NCBI GenBank assembly: GCA_900299005.1
Contig: OMID01000106.1
Coordinates: 1 to 55,106 of the forward strand
Length of the DNA stretch: 55,106 bases
Source of the DNA: Oxalobacteraceae bacterium
GTDB lineage: Bacteria; Pseudomonadota; Gammaproteobacteria; Burkholderiales; Burkholderiaceae_D
Direction of reading: 5' to 3'
This document shows positions 18,079 to 27,461 of the stretch, piece after piece. Below the pieces are notes generated by a model. That model did no database searches and was not told the DNA's origin. It saw only the letters and a program-made list of their open reading frames with translations. The first letter of the stretch is position 1; each line of letters begins with the position of its first letter. The translations under genes were made by a program, and so were the position numbers.

Positions 18079-20442
18079 TCAGAATAATTCGCTCTTCTGC
18101 CCCTCTTCATGTTTTTCTGTTGGCGGTTTGGTCTCTGGAGGTGCTTGCGGTGTGACGCCTAAGGAATTCACGCTCCCGCCGCCCTCCGAATATTCCGAAT
18201 ACATATAATCGCCACCCGCTGTCGTGATCCCCTGCGGCAGTTCACGCTCCTGCGCGGGCAGCGCCTGCAGGGCTTTTTGCATGTAGCCAATCCAGATCGG
18301 CAACGCCAGTCCGCCGCCTGTCTCTCGATTACCCAGATTCCGGGGCTTGTCAAAGCCTATCCAGGCCACGCCAACCAGCTTGGGGTGATAACCCGCGAAC
18401 CAGGCATCGATTGAATCATTCGTGGTGCCTGTCTTGCCCGCTATATCGCTGCGTTTCAATGACAGCGCGCGCGTTGCGGTACCGTGTTTGATCACGTCTT
18501 TGAGCATGCTGTCGACAAGAAAGGCATTACGCGAATCGATCACCCGCAGGCTTTCGTCGCCAGCTTTCTCGGGGTTCACCTCAAACAAAGTCTTGCCATT
18601 ATTGTCGGTGATTTTCGAGATCAGGTAAGGATTCACCTTGTAGCCGCCGTTGGCAAAAACAGCATAGGCCCCTGCGAGTTGCAGTGGCGTCACGGCACCA
18701 GCGCCCAGCGCCAGCGTGAGGTAGGGCGGATTTTTTTCGGGGTCAAAGCCGAACCGCGTCACATATTCTTGCGCATATTGTGGCCCGATTTTTTCGAGAA
18801 TCCGGATTGACACCATGTTCTTCGACTTCGACAAGCCCTTGCGCATCGACATCGGGCCTTCGTATTTGTTGTCGTAGTTTTTGGGTTCCCATGCCTGGCT
18901 ACCGGTCTGCGATGCATCGAAGGTAATCGGTGCATCATTGATGATGGTGCCGGGTGACAGACCTTTCTCCAGAGAGGCCGAATAAATGAAGGGCTTGAAC
19001 GAAGAACCCGGCTGACGCCAAGCCTGCGTGACATGATTGAACTTGTTGCGACTGAAGTCAAACCCGCCCACAAGCGCGCGTATCGCACCATCCTCCGCGC
19101 TTGCCGATACGAATGCCGATTCCACTTCGGGTAACTGGATGATGGCCCAGCCCTGTCCCTCCTGCATTACTCGAATGATGGCGCCACGGCGTATGCGCTT
19201 GTTGGCGGGCACTTTGTCGGTCAGAGAGCTGGCCGCTTGCCCCAAGCCATTTTCCGGAATCGTGATTTCCTCTCCAGAGGCCAGTAGTGCTCGAATGCTC
19301 TTTGGTGCGGTTGCCAAGACGACGGCGGCGACCATGCCATCGCTGTCCGGATGCTCGGCCAGTTCAGATTCGATCGCCGCTTCTGCTTCGCCTTTATCCG
19401 CCGGGATGTCCATGTAACCCTCGGGGCCGCGATAGGCCTGACGCTTTTCATAGTCGAGTACCCCGCGTCGTAGCGCGAGGTAAGCCGCGTCCTGATCTGC
19501 CTTGGTAATGGTGGTGAATACATTCAGGCCTCGCGTATAGGTATCTTCCTTGAACTGCTCATAGACCATTTGCCTTGCCATCTCGGCGACATATTCGGCA
19601 TGCACACCGAATTCGTTGCTGTCCATTTTTATTTTCAGTTTTTCATCGCGCGCCTGCTCGTACTGTGCCGTCGTGATGTAGCCAAGATCGTGCATACGCT
19701 GCAGGATGTACTGCTGACGTCCTCTGGCGCGCTTCGGGTTTACTACTGGATTGTTCGCGGAGGGCGCCTTTGGCAGCCCGGCCAGCATGGCTGCCTCTGC
19801 GACAGTGATGTCCGACAGTTTTTTACCGAAATAAATTTGCGCGGCTGACGCAAAGCCATAGGCGCGCTGACCCAGATAGATCTGGTTCATGTACAACTCA
19901 AGAATCTGATCTTTGGTCAAGGTCTTTTCTATCTTCCATGCCAGCAGTACTTCGTACAATTTACGTTTGATGGTCTGCTCGCTTGAGAGAAAAAAATTAC
20001 GGGCGACCTGCTGTGTGATGGTCGATGCCCCTTGGCGGGCACCGCCCAGTGCGTTGTGAACCGCCGCCCGAAGAATGCCCCAGTAATCGACACCGCCATG
20101 CTCGTAGAAGCGATCATCCTCAATGGCCAGTACAGCTTGCTTCATCACCTTGGGAATATCTTTGTAGCGGACCAGGCTGCGGCGCTCTTCACCGAACTCA
20201 CCGATGAGCATGTTATCGGCCGAAAAAACTCGCAGCGGCATCTTTGGCTGGTAAGTCGCCAGCGAATCAATATCTGGCAGATTCGGATACGCCATCATCA
20301 TCATGAAGCTGACCAGCAGCACGCCGATCACGGCCACGCCGGTAAGCAGACCAAAGAGGCTCAGTGCCAGCTTGACAGGGGCGGGCAGTGGAGAAGGGCG
20401 AGAACCGGAGGGCGCATCCCCTTGCGGTGTAGGTGAGTTCAT
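18079..20442 (-). CDS. ponA: Penicillin-binding protein 1A (bifunctional)
   Basis: Class A PBP that polymerises and cross-links peptidoglycan. The 787-residue protein has a short cytoplasmic tail, one membrane anchor (about 24-52), and a GT51 glycosyltransferase domain (AVLAIEDDRFYEHGGVDYWG, GASTITQQVARNFF). An OB-like insert follows, then the transpeptidase domain with SSFK (PGSSFKPF), the SKN motif (SKSKNMVS) and KTG (AGKTGTTNDSIDAWF). All catalytic motifs are intact. It is divergent from pilM, the classic betaproteobacterial and pseudomonad ponA/pilMNOPQ layout. Confidence 0.97.
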   Translation of the reverse strand: MNSPTPQGDAPSGSRPSPLPAPVKLALSLFGLLTGVAVIGVLLVSFMMMMAYPNLPDIDSLATYQPKMPLRVFSADNMLIGEFGEERRSLVRYKDIPKVMKQAVLAIEDDRFYEHGGVDYWGILRAAVHNALGGARQGASTITQQVARNFFLSSEQTIKRKLYEVLLAWKIEKTLTKDQILELYMNQIYLGQRAYGFASAAQIYFGKKLSDITVAEAAMLAGLPKAPSANNPVVNPKRARGRQQYILQRMHDLGYITTAQYEQARDEKLKIKMDSNEFGVHAEYVAEMARQMVYEQFKEDTYTRGLNVFTTITKADQDAAYLALRRGVLDYEKRQAYRGPEGYMDIPADKGEAEAAIESELAEHPDSDGMVAAVVLATAPKSIRALLASGEEITIPENGLGQAASSLTDKVPANKRIRRGAIIRVMQEGQGWAIIQLPEVESAFVSASAEDGAIRALVGGFDFSRNKFNHVTQAWRQPGSSFKPFIYSASLEKGLSPGTIINDAPITFDASQTGSQAWEPKNYDNKYEGPMSMRKGLSKSKNMVSIRILEKIGPQYAQEYVTRFGFDPEKNPPYLTLALGAGAVTPLQLAGAYAVFANGGYKVNPYLISKITDNNGKTLFEVNPEKAGDESLRVIDSRNAFLVDSMLKDVIKHGTATRALSLKRSDIAGKTGTTNDSIDAWFAGYHPKLVGVAWIGFDKPRNLGNRETGGGLALPIWIGYMQKALQALPAQERELPQGITTAGGDYMYSEYSEGGGSVNSLGVTPQAPPETKPPTEKHEEGQKSELF

Positions 20443-20486
20443 TCGAAAGCAGAAAAACTAAGCGAGTACCTCGCTTGACAAGAGTC

Positions 20487-20492
20487 ATTATA
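20487..20492 (-). promoter_or_regulatory. Candidate -10 box of ponA
   Basis: TATAAT on the minus strand, 45 bases upstream of the ponA start. No good -35 is visible at 17 bases. Confidence 0.4.
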
Positions 20493-20600
20493 GCGGCTCG
20501 CTCATCCGACAACTTCAGACGCTGAGCTCGGTTAGCTCTGAGTTTGCAGCGTGCCCGTCGGCGATTGCGTCAGGATTTGACAACGAGACCTCAGCGTTGC

Positions 20601-20630
20601 TTTACACGGAGAAAAGTCGCTTGCTAGCAT
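20601..20630 (+). promoter_or_regulatory. Candidate promoter of pilMNOPQ
   Basis: TTTACA (20601-20606) and TAGCAT (20625-20630) with 18 bases between, and an extended -10 TGC. It lies about 43 bases before the pilM start. Confidence 0.45.
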
Positions 20631-20672
20631 CCGCCAGTTTTTAAAAAGACAATCTGCGATGGGAAGCGTGCT

Positions 20673-21746
20673 GTGGAAATTGGCTGGCGACAGTGTCTGG
20701 GATGGTTCTCCGGTAAGCGTGCAGCGCCCGTGCTGGGAATTGATCTCAGTGCTGATGCGGTTCGCGTGATCGAGTTGTCCGCAGTTGGAGGGCGCTGGCG
20801 TGTTGAATGTTATGCACGAAGGATGTTGCCCCATGGTGCTATCAGGGACGGGAATATCGTTCATTCGGCACTGGTGTCTCAAGCGTTGCTTGAGGCATTG
20901 ACCGAATCTGGTACCCCGGTACGTCGCGCAGCGCTTGCTTTGCCATCGGGGCTGGTCATACGCAAGGTTCTTCGGCTACCCGACGATCTGTCCGACGAGG
21001 AGCTGGAATCCCAGGTAGAGGCGGACGCGGAGGATACCCTGCCTTTCTCCCTGGATGAACTCAGGCTGGATTTTGCAGTGATCGGACCTTCCGCAGATGA
21101 TCCGGGCAAGATCGATGTGATGCTGGTCGCGGCACGCAAAGAAAAAATCGATGAGCGGGTGTCATTGGCCGAGTCGGTCGGCCTGCAAGCGGTTGCCGTT
21201 GACGTAGAGCAGCAGGCCTTGCTGGGGGCGGTGGCGCTCCATGACTGGCATGCTGCCAACCCGCCAACACTAGCGCCAAATCATTACGTCGATCAATCCA
21301 TTGAACAATCCAGCTATGTGCTTTTGAAACTCGGTCGCGACGCTAGCCATTTTTCCGTGGTACGCGGAGGCCAGATCGCCTTCGAGCGCGAATTGAGCCT
21401 GGGATTGCATAAGCTGGAGCAGGAGATCAGTCGTCGTCCCGAACAGGCGGCAGCGCTGGCAGAGGCGTTTCACGACGTGGCATGCCAGGAGATACGGCGG
21501 GCGATGCAGCTGCACGCCAGTGGTGCTGAGCATGCCGGCCCGGAAACGGTGCTGCTCGCAGGACCAATCGACCACCTGCCCATGTTGCCCGCAGTGCTGG
21601 GTGATCGTCTGTCACTATCGGTTCAGCTGGCGAATCCTTTCAGCGCTATGGCATTGTCACCCACCATTGATGAAGCCTTGCTAAGAGCGGATGCATCGTG
21701 TTGCCTTCTCGCCTGCGGACTGGCGACACTGCACGCGACGTCATGA
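20673..21746 (+). CDS. pilM: Type IV pilus assembly protein PilM
   Basis: Cytoplasmic actin-like ATPase that binds the N-terminus of PilN and links the pilus alignment complex to the motors. The 357-residue protein shows the PilM/FtsA-like opening VLGIDLSADAVRVIEL and the region EELESQVEADAEDTLPFSLDEL typical of PilM. It starts with GTG, preceded by GGGAAG. It is the first gene of a five-gene operon in which each stop overlaps the next start by ATGA. Confidence 0.94.
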   Translation: MEIGWRQCLGWFSGKRAAPVLGIDLSADAVRVIELSAVGGRWRVECYARRMLPHGAIRDGNIVHSALVSQALLEALTESGTPVRRAALALPSGLVIRKVLRLPDDLSDEELESQVEADAEDTLPFSLDELRLDFAVIGPSADDPGKIDVMLVAARKEKIDERVSLAESVGLQAVAVDVEQQALLGAVALHDWHAANPPTLAPNHYVDQSIEQSSYVLLKLGRDASHFSVVRGGQIAFERELSLGLHKLEQEISRRPEQAAALAEAFHDVACQEIRRAMQLHASGAEHAGPETVLLAGPIDHLPMLPAVLGDRLSLSVQLANPFSAMALSPTIDEALLRADASCCLLACGLATLHATS

Positions 21747-22324
21747 TTCGATTCAATTTTCTTCCCTGGCGTGAGGATCATCGACGCCAGAAAAAGCAGC
21801 TGTTCCAGCGCCAGCTTATGCTCGGTGGATTACTGGGACTGAGCATTCTCTTAGTAGTCTGGTTTTTCAATGAGCAGCGAGTACAGATCCAGGCCGAACG
21901 CAATGCCCTACTGACATCGGAGATAGCGCTACTGGATACGCGTTTGCATGAGATCGCCAGCCTCAAACGCGACATTCAGGCATTGCAGGCTAGGCAGCGT
22001 GCGGTCGAGGCGCTGCAGCGCGATCGCCACCAGCCGGTTCAACTCCTTCAAGAATTGGTGACACATATCCCCGAGGGCGTCATGCTGAAATCAATGGCCC
22101 AAGGCGATCGCTTGATGCTCTCGGGGTATGCTGTCTCGAATGGACGTGTCTCTGAGTTACTGCACAACCTCGCCCCTGAGCGTACATCAATGCCCATTGA
22201 GCAGCCAGAGTTGGTGGAGATCAAATCCACCAATCTTGGCGAGGGCAGAGAGAGCCGCAGACTGTTCGAGTTTTCCGTCGCCTTACCCCCATCGAAACCC
22301 GACTCAGCGAGAGGTCGTCGATGA
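21743..22324 (+). CDS. pilN: Type IV pilus assembly protein PilN
   Basis: Inner-membrane protein that pairs with PilO and is held by PilM. I chose ATG at 21743, overlapping the pilM stop, because it gives the conserved PilM-binding N-terminus MIRFNFLPWRE. The protein has 193 residues: a single membrane helix at about 25-45, a coiled coil (ERNALLTSEIALLDTRLHEIASLKRDIQALQARQ), and a ferredoxin-like periplasmic domain. The frame is open further upstream but inside pilM. Confidence 0.94.
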   Translation: MIRFNFLPWREDHRRQKKQLFQRQLMLGGLLGLSILLVVWFFNEQRVQIQAERNALLTSEIALLDTRLHEIASLKRDIQALQARQRAVEALQRDRHQPVQLLQELVTHIPEGVMLKSMAQGDRLMLSGYAVSNGRVSELLHNLAPERTSMPIEQPELVEIKSTNLGEGRESRRLFEFSVALPPSKPDSARGRR

Positions 22325-22995
22325 ATGGTCTGCAGGCATTCTCTGTGCGTTACCCCGAGGCTTGGGTGGGGCAATTCAGCGGCCTGCGCGAGCGACACCC
22401 GGGACTCTGGCCGCGATTACCCCAGCTGTTATTGCTTTTGACATTCATTCTCGCTGTGGTCGCGGCGGGTGCCTGGCTGTGCTGGATCGGCCAGTGGGAA
22501 GAACTTGAACTTGGGGCGGCGCAAGAAGAAAAACTCAGAATTGCCTTTCGCGAAAAAGTCATCCAGTCCAAAAACCTTGAGCTACTTCGTGCACAGAAAG
22601 CGCGTGTTACACAACAAGTTGCAACCCTTGAGCGTCAGTTACCAAACCGGTCGGAAATGGATGCCATGCTGCACGAGATCAATCAAGCGGGTATCGGTCG
22701 CGGGCTTCAGTTCGAACTGTTCAAACCGGGACAACTGCAACTTGGCGAGCATTATGCGGAGCTGCCGATAGACATTCGACTTTCAGGCGATTATCACGCG
22801 CTGGCTGGTTTCGTCAGTGACCTTGCCAACCTGCCGCGCATTGTCACCATGGATCACATCACTATCACGCGACAAAAAGAGCGTTTGTCCTTTCAGGCCA
22901 TTGTTCATACCTACCGCTATCTTGATGTCGCTGAGAATCAGCAGTTGGTCGACAAGCCTGCGGATGCGGTCACGCAGAAAGGTCGGAAACCATGA
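22321..22995 (+). CDS. pilO: Type IV pilus assembly protein PilO
   Basis: Periplasmic partner of PilN, with 224 residues. After a cytoplasmic N-terminus there is one membrane helix (about 36-57: LPQLLLLLTFILAVVAAGAWL), a coiled coil (about 60-110), and a ferredoxin-like domain with the PilO signature MLHEINQAGIGRGLQFELFK. It overlaps pilN and pilP by ATGA, consistent with equal production of the alignment subcomplex. Confidence 0.93.
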   Translation: MNGLQAFSVRYPEAWVGQFSGLRERHPGLWPRLPQLLLLLTFILAVVAAGAWLCWIGQWEELELGAAQEEKLRIAFREKVIQSKNLELLRAQKARVTQQVATLERQLPNRSEMDAMLHEINQAGIGRGLQFELFKPGQLQLGEHYAELPIDIRLSGDYHALAGFVSDLANLPRIVTMDHITITRQKERLSFQAIVHTYRYLDVAENQQLVDKPADAVTQKGRKP

Positions 22996-23519
22996 GTGGG
23001 CAGCGAGGGTGGTCAGTAATTTACCCGCTGCTTTTGTTTATCGTCGCGGGGTGCAGCAGTCCTCGAGACGAAGAATTGCATGCATGGATGAAGAAGGTTC
23101 GCAGCGATGCGCCGCCCGCCATCGCATCCGTTTCTGAGCCGTCGGTGCTGCAGCCAATCACTTATCACGCTGCTGATCAAGTGGACCCTTTCAGCCAGAT
23201 AAAAATTACCGTAGCTGCTTCCGCCACATCGATCAATGGCGCACTACCTGATCCACAAAGAGCCCGAGAGCCCCTCGAGTCCTATCCGCTCGACAGTCTT
23301 CGAATGGTGGGTAGTTTGCAGCGGCGTGGGCAGGCGTTGGCCCTAGTGCAGGCAGACAAGGTGCTCTATCAGGTGCGACGGGGAGATCATCTGGGACAGG
23401 ACCAGGGAAAGGTGATCGATATCTCCGAGTCCGCCATCGATATTCAGGAAGTCGTGCAGGAAACTACAGGGACTTGGACGACGCGCAAAGTGCAACTATC
23501 CATCCACGGCGGTCAATGA
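22992..23519 (+). CDS. pilP: Type IV pilus lipoprotein PilP
   Basis: Inner-membrane lipoprotein connecting PilN/PilO with the secretin PilQ. The 175-residue protein has a lipoprotein signal ending at VAGC, a disordered linker, and a C-terminal beta domain (LDSLRMVGSLQRRGQALALVQADKVLYQVRRGDHLGQDQGKV) that is diagnostic of PilP. ATGA overlaps join it to pilO and pilQ. Confidence 0.94.
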   Translation: MSGQRGWSVIYPLLLFIVAGCSSPRDEELHAWMKKVRSDAPPAIASVSEPSVLQPITYHAADQVDPFSQIKITVAASATSINGALPDPQRAREPLESYPLDSLRMVGSLQRRGQALALVQADKVLYQVRRGDHLGQDQGKVIDISESAIDIQEVVQETTGTWTTRKVQLSIHGGQ

Positions 23520-25639
23520 GCCCTTTCTCTCATTCCCTTCTTTGGAAAGGCCTGTGGATATTGGGTTTCATGATGCACGTGTGCCTTGTTCGCGCTGAAC
23601 CAAATGCGATGACTGACATACAAGCTGCGCGCGACGGAAATCAGGCACAGTTGAAATTAACATTCAAGCAAGTACCGGTAGCGGAGCCATCAAGCTTCTC
23701 GACCACCAGTCCACCTCGGCTGGTGCTGGATTTTGCAGATACGCAAAACGCCACCGGGCGCACCCGGCGATTGCTGGACATTGGCGATTTACGCCATGTT
23801 GATATCGTGCAGGTGGCCGGACGTACCCGTCTGGTGATCGCGCTCAAGCGCTTGATACCCTTTGCTAGTCGCGTGCAGGACAACACGCTCATTCTGAATT
23901 TTTCTGACAAAGCGCTGTTGACGTCTGGCGCATCGGCTGCCAGTGCAATCGCGGTTGAACGCAACGCACTACTGGATGTTGATTTCAGACGTGGTAGCCA
24001 TGATACCGGGCGAGTCATTATTGACTTGTCCCAAGCTCAGGCTGCAGTCGACATCCGCAGGCAAGGGCAATCTCTGATCGTTGACTTCATGAAAACCCAC
24101 CTGCCGGATGTGTTGCGCCGGCGACTCGACGTCAGGGATTTCGGCACGCCGGTGCAAAGCATTAGCACCAGCGCTCAGGGTGACATGGTTCGGCTACAGA
24201 TCGACGCTGCCGAGCAGTGGGAGCACACTGCCTGGCAGACTGATAAGCGGCTTGTCGTTGAGGTTCGACCATGGCGCGCCGATGATGCAAAGACTGCGGC
24301 CAACGGGCGAGGCTATCGTGGTGACAAGTTATCGCTGAATTTTCAAAATATCGAAGTGCGTGCCTTGCTGCAGGTGATCGCGGATTTCACGGGTCTGAAC
24401 GTGGTGGCCAGCGACAGCGTGACCGGGCAACTGACTCTGCGGCTCAAGGATGTCCCTTGGGATCAGGCGCTGGATATTGTGATGCAGGCGCGCGGACTGG
24501 ACATGCGCCGCCATGGCAATGTGCTCTGGATCGCACCCAAGGACGAGCTGCTGACAAAAGAACGGCTTGAGCTTGAGCAGAAAGCGCAGATTTCCGAGCT
24601 GGAGCCATTGATCACCGAAACTTTTCAGCTGAATTATCAGAAGGCCGATGCTTTTAGGCAGGTGTTCGGCTTGGACGGGCAGGTGGGGCGCGGGAGTATC
24701 CTGTCACGCCGCGGTAGCGCATCGGCAGAGCCGCGCACCAACAAGCTCTTTGTCACCGATACGCCCAGCCGGCTTGAGGAAGTACGCAAGCTGATACAGC
24801 TGACTGATGTGCCTACGCGGCAGGTGATGATTGAGGCACGTATTGTCGAGGCAGATGACAGTTTCAACCGGAATCTTGGCGCAAAACTGGGTTTCATCGA
24901 CATGCGCAGCGGTAATGCGAAGGGAACGACGGGCATTAACCTGCCCGGTTCAACACGACTCGCCGTGACGGGAAACTATCTGGGCGTGGGCGAGCAGACT
25001 CTGCAGGCAAAGGTCTCGGACAAAAGCTTCATCCCGAACACGCAACTGGTTGATCTCCCTGCGAACGCCATAGGTACGGCGAGTGCGGCGAGTATTGCGG
25101 TCAGCCTTTACTCGGCGGGTGCTAGCCGCTTCTTGAACCTCGAATTATCTGCACTCGAGTCCGAGGGCAAGGGCAAGATCATTTCCAGTCCCCGTGTTGT
25201 CACTGCAGACCAGCAGGCGGCCGTGATCGAACAAGGGGAGGAAATTCCCTATCAGCAGGCGACCAGCAGCGGTGCGACATCAGTGCAGTTCAAAAAAGCC
25301 AATCTGAAGCTTGAAGTGACACCGCAGATCACGCCTGATGCCCAGATCATTCTGATGGTCGATGTGGCAAAGGATTCGCGCGGCACACCGGTAGGTAACA
25401 GCTTTGCGATCAATACCAAGCACGTCAAGGCCAATGTGCAGGTGGAGAATGGAGGCACGGCCGTCTTGGGCGGAATATTCACACAGGATGAACAGGAGAG
25501 CCGGTACAAGGTACCTTTCTTTGGCGATATTCCTCTGATCGGTCACCTCTTCCGAAAGACTAACCGTTCACGGGTACGCTCCGAGCTGCTCATCTTCATC
25601 ACGCCCAGAGTGATTACCGACCCGACAGCCATGCAGTGA
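23516..25639 (+). CDS. pilQ: Type IV pilus secretin PilQ
   Basis: Outer-membrane secretin through which the pilus passes. From ATG at 23516 (overlapping the pilP stop) the protein has 707 residues: signal peptide, two AMIN domains that bind peptidoglycan (about 35-270), a secretin/TonB short N-terminal domain (LSLNFQNIEVRALLQVIADFTG), an N1-like domain, and the secretin barrel. The barrel has the GEEIPYQQATSSGATSVQFKKA and VPFFGDIPLIGHLFR signatures. All expected parts are present, so the strain probably makes type IV pili, with pilin genes elsewhere. Confidence 0.96.
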   Translation: MSPFSHSLLWKGLWILGFMMHVCLVRAEPNAMTDIQAARDGNQAQLKLTFKQVPVAEPSSFSTTSPPRLVLDFADTQNATGRTRRLLDIGDLRHVDIVQVAGRTRLVIALKRLIPFASRVQDNTLILNFSDKALLTSGASAASAIAVERNALLDVDFRRGSHDTGRVIIDLSQAQAAVDIRRQGQSLIVDFMKTHLPDVLRRRLDVRDFGTPVQSISTSAQGDMVRLQIDAAEQWEHTAWQTDKRLVVEVRPWRADDAKTAANGRGYRGDKLSLNFQNIEVRALLQVIADFTGLNVVASDSVTGQLTLRLKDVPWDQALDIVMQARGLDMRRHGNVLWIAPKDELLTKERLELEQKAQISELEPLITETFQLNYQKADAFRQVFGLDGQVGRGSILSRRGSASAEPRTNKLFVTDTPSRLEEVRKLIQLTDVPTRQVMIEARIVEADDSFNRNLGAKLGFIDMRSGNAKGTTGINLPGSTRLAVTGNYLGVGEQTLQAKVSDKSFIPNTQLVDLPANAIGTASAASIAVSLYSAGASRFLNLELSALESEGKGKIISSPRVVTADQQAAVIEQGEEIPYQQATSSGATSVQFKKANLKLEVTPQITPDAQIILMVDVAKDSRGTPVGNSFAINTKHVKANVQVENGGTAVLGGIFTQDEQESRYKVPFFGDIPLIGHLFRKTNRSRVRSELLIFITPRVITDPTAMQ

Positions 25640-25643
25640 TGTC

Positions 25644-25685
25644 GCCCTGCCAGTCTGGCGATCTGGTCAGACTGGCTCAGGCAGG
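25644..25685. other. Strong hairpin between pilQ and aroK
   Basis: GCCAGTCTG (25649-25657) pairs perfectly with CAGACTGGC (25668-25676), and an outer CCTGCC/GGCAGG pair can extend or compete with it. No T-run follows, so it looks like an mRNA-stabilising or processing structure rather than an intrinsic terminator. Confidence 0.5.
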
Positions 25686-25749
25686 CGAATGAGATAAACT
25701 GTCATTTTTCCTGCGGAAATTCCGGCGTTCGTGCACGCCGCCGGCTGGC

Positions 25750-26331
25750 ATGCTGAATTCAACAACAAATATCTTTCTGGTCGGACTGATGGGTTCCGGC
25801 AAAACGACCATTGGCCGCGCGCTGGCAAAGCGCCTCAACAAGCGCTTTATCGATGCCGATCATGAGATTGAGGCGCGCACGGGTGCGTCGATCCCTTTGA
25901 TTTTTGAAATCGAAGGCGAGGCGAGCTTCAGGCAACGAGAGGCAGATGTAATCCGTGACCTGACTGCGCAACAGGGTATTGTGCTGGCGACCGGTGGCGG
26001 CGCTGTGCTCAATCAAACCAGTCGCCACCTGTTGAAGGAACGTGGCGTTGTTGTGTACCTGCGCGCCTCAGTGAGCAGCATTCTTCAACGAACCAGCCAT
26101 GACCGCAATCGTCCACTGCTGCAGACCGCTGACCCCAAGGCCCGGATAGAAGCCTTGTCTCAGCAACGAGGTCCGCTCTATGATGAAGTGGCTCACATTA
26201 CCGTCGAGACAGGTCGTCCGAATGTGCAGTCGGTTGTGCAGAATATTCTTGCCCAACTTGATAAGTATCCTGTTGCTAGTGGCGAAATGCCTGCTGCGTC
26301 CAGCGATGAAAGCCCCGTGGATCATTCATGA
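25750..26331 (+). CDS. aroK: Shikimate kinase
   Basis: Phosphorylates shikimate at the 3-position in aromatic amino acid synthesis. The 193-residue protein has Walker [10 protein letters not shown] (12-20), the shikimate-binding [13 protein letters not shown], the GGGAVL motif, and the lid region RPLLQ. A Ser/Pro-rich C-terminal tail of about 20 residues extends beyond the usual fold. The start of aroB overlaps its stop by ATGA. The pilQ-aroK-aroB order is conserved across many beta- and gammaproteobacteria. Confidence 0.96.
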   Translation: MLNSTTNIFLVGLMGSGKTTIGRALAKRLNKRFIDADHEIEARTGASIPLIFEIEGEASFRQREADVIRDLTAQQGIVLATGGGAVLNQTSRHLLKERGVVVYLRASVSSILQRTSHDRNRPLLQTADPKARIEALSQQRGPLYDEVAHITVETGRPNVQSVVQNILAQLDKYPVASGEMPAASSDESPVDHS

Positions 26332-27428
26332 CACCAGCGACCGACATTTTTGCCGAACTCAACGTTGCACTTGAGGACCGCAGCTACCCCATCGTCATCG
26401 GTCGCCGCTTGCTCGAGAACAGCGATTTTGCGCGTCTGGTACCGGGCAAGCGGGTAGCCATCGTCACCAACACCGTTGTCGCTCCGCTGTATTTGGCCAC
26501 GCTTACTGCCATGCTCGAAGGCGCAGGCAAGCGCTGCATCGCCATCGTGCTGCCCGACGGTGAGGAAGAAAAAAACGTCGATAACCTGATGCGTATCTTC
26601 GATACGCTGCTGCAGAACAAGTGTGATCGTAAGACCACCCTGCTTGCGTTGGGGGGCGGCGTGATTGGCGACATGACCGGTTTTGCGGCAGCCACTTATA
26701 TGCGCGGCGTGCCTTTTGTGCAGGTGCCCACGACGCTGCTGGCCCAGGTCGATTCCTCTGTCGGTGGCAAGACAGCGATTAACCATCCGCTGGGTAAGAA
26801 CATGATCGGCGCTTTCTACCAACCTCAATCCGTGCTGGCCGATACCGCCACACTGATGTCGCTGCCCCTGCGTGAGCTCTCCGCAGGGCTGGCTGAGGTT
26901 ATCAAGCATGGCGCGATTATTGATGCCGAATTCTTCCGTTGGCAAGAAGATCACATGCCCGAGCTGATGGCGCGTGACGATCAGGCGCTGGCCTATGCCA
27001 TACGTCGCTCGTGTGAGATCAAGGCTGATGTTGTGCGACAGGACGAACGCGAAGGCGGGCTGCGCGCAATCCTGAATTTTGGTCACACCTTTGGCCATGC
27101 GATTGAGGCAGGTCTTGGCTACGGCGAGTGGCTGCATGGCGAGGCCGTTGGCTGCGGCATGGTGATGGCAGCTGATTTGTCAGTCCGAATGGGCTACCTG
27201 GAGCCAGCGGATCGTGAACGCATCGTTGCGCTCGTGCGCGCTGCGGGGCTACCTATCGTCGCCCCGGATCTGGGTGTTCATCGTTGGTTGGAGCTGATGG
27301 AAGTCGACAAAAAGAACGAAGACGGCAAGATACGTTTCATTCTGTTGAAGCCGCTTGGTAGTGCAACGATGACAGGTGTGCCTTCTGACCTGCTGGAGGC
27401 AACGCTGAAAGCCTGCGTCGTCCACTGA
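26328..27428 (+). CDS. aroB: 3-dehydroquinate synthase
   Basis: Converts DAHP to 3-dehydroquinate, the second step of the shikimate pathway; needs NAD and a divalent metal. The 366-residue protein shows [11 protein letters not shown], the [20 protein letters not shown] active-site stretch, and metal ligands in [25 protein letters not shown] and [10 protein letters not shown]. It is translationally coupled to aroK and followed after 33 bases by dgt, with which it may be cotranscribed. Confidence 0.97.
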   Translation: MTPATDIFAELNVALEDRSYPIVIGRRLLENSDFARLVPGKRVAIVTNTVVAPLYLATLTAMLEGAGKRCIAIVLPDGEEEKNVDNLMRIFDTLLQNKCDRKTTLLALGGGVIGDMTGFAAATYMRGVPFVQVPTTLLAQVDSSVGGKTAINHPLGKNMIGAFYQPQSVLADTATLMSLPLRELSAGLAEVIKHGAIIDAEFFRWQEDHMPELMARDDQALAYAIRRSCEIKADVVRQDEREGGLRAILNFGHTFGHAIEAGLGYGEWLHGEAVGCGMVMAADLSVRMGYLEPADRERIVALVRAAGLPIVAPDLGVHRWLELMEVDKKNEDGKIRFILLKPLGSATMTGVPSDLLEATLKACVVH

Positions 27429-27461
27429 CGCCGATCGAAGCGGCATGATAATACAACTTTC

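Noticed and set aside
26322-27137. 271-codon open frame opposite aroB
   Set aside because: aroB is intact and conserved on the other strand; the antisense frame is a by-product of its codon use.
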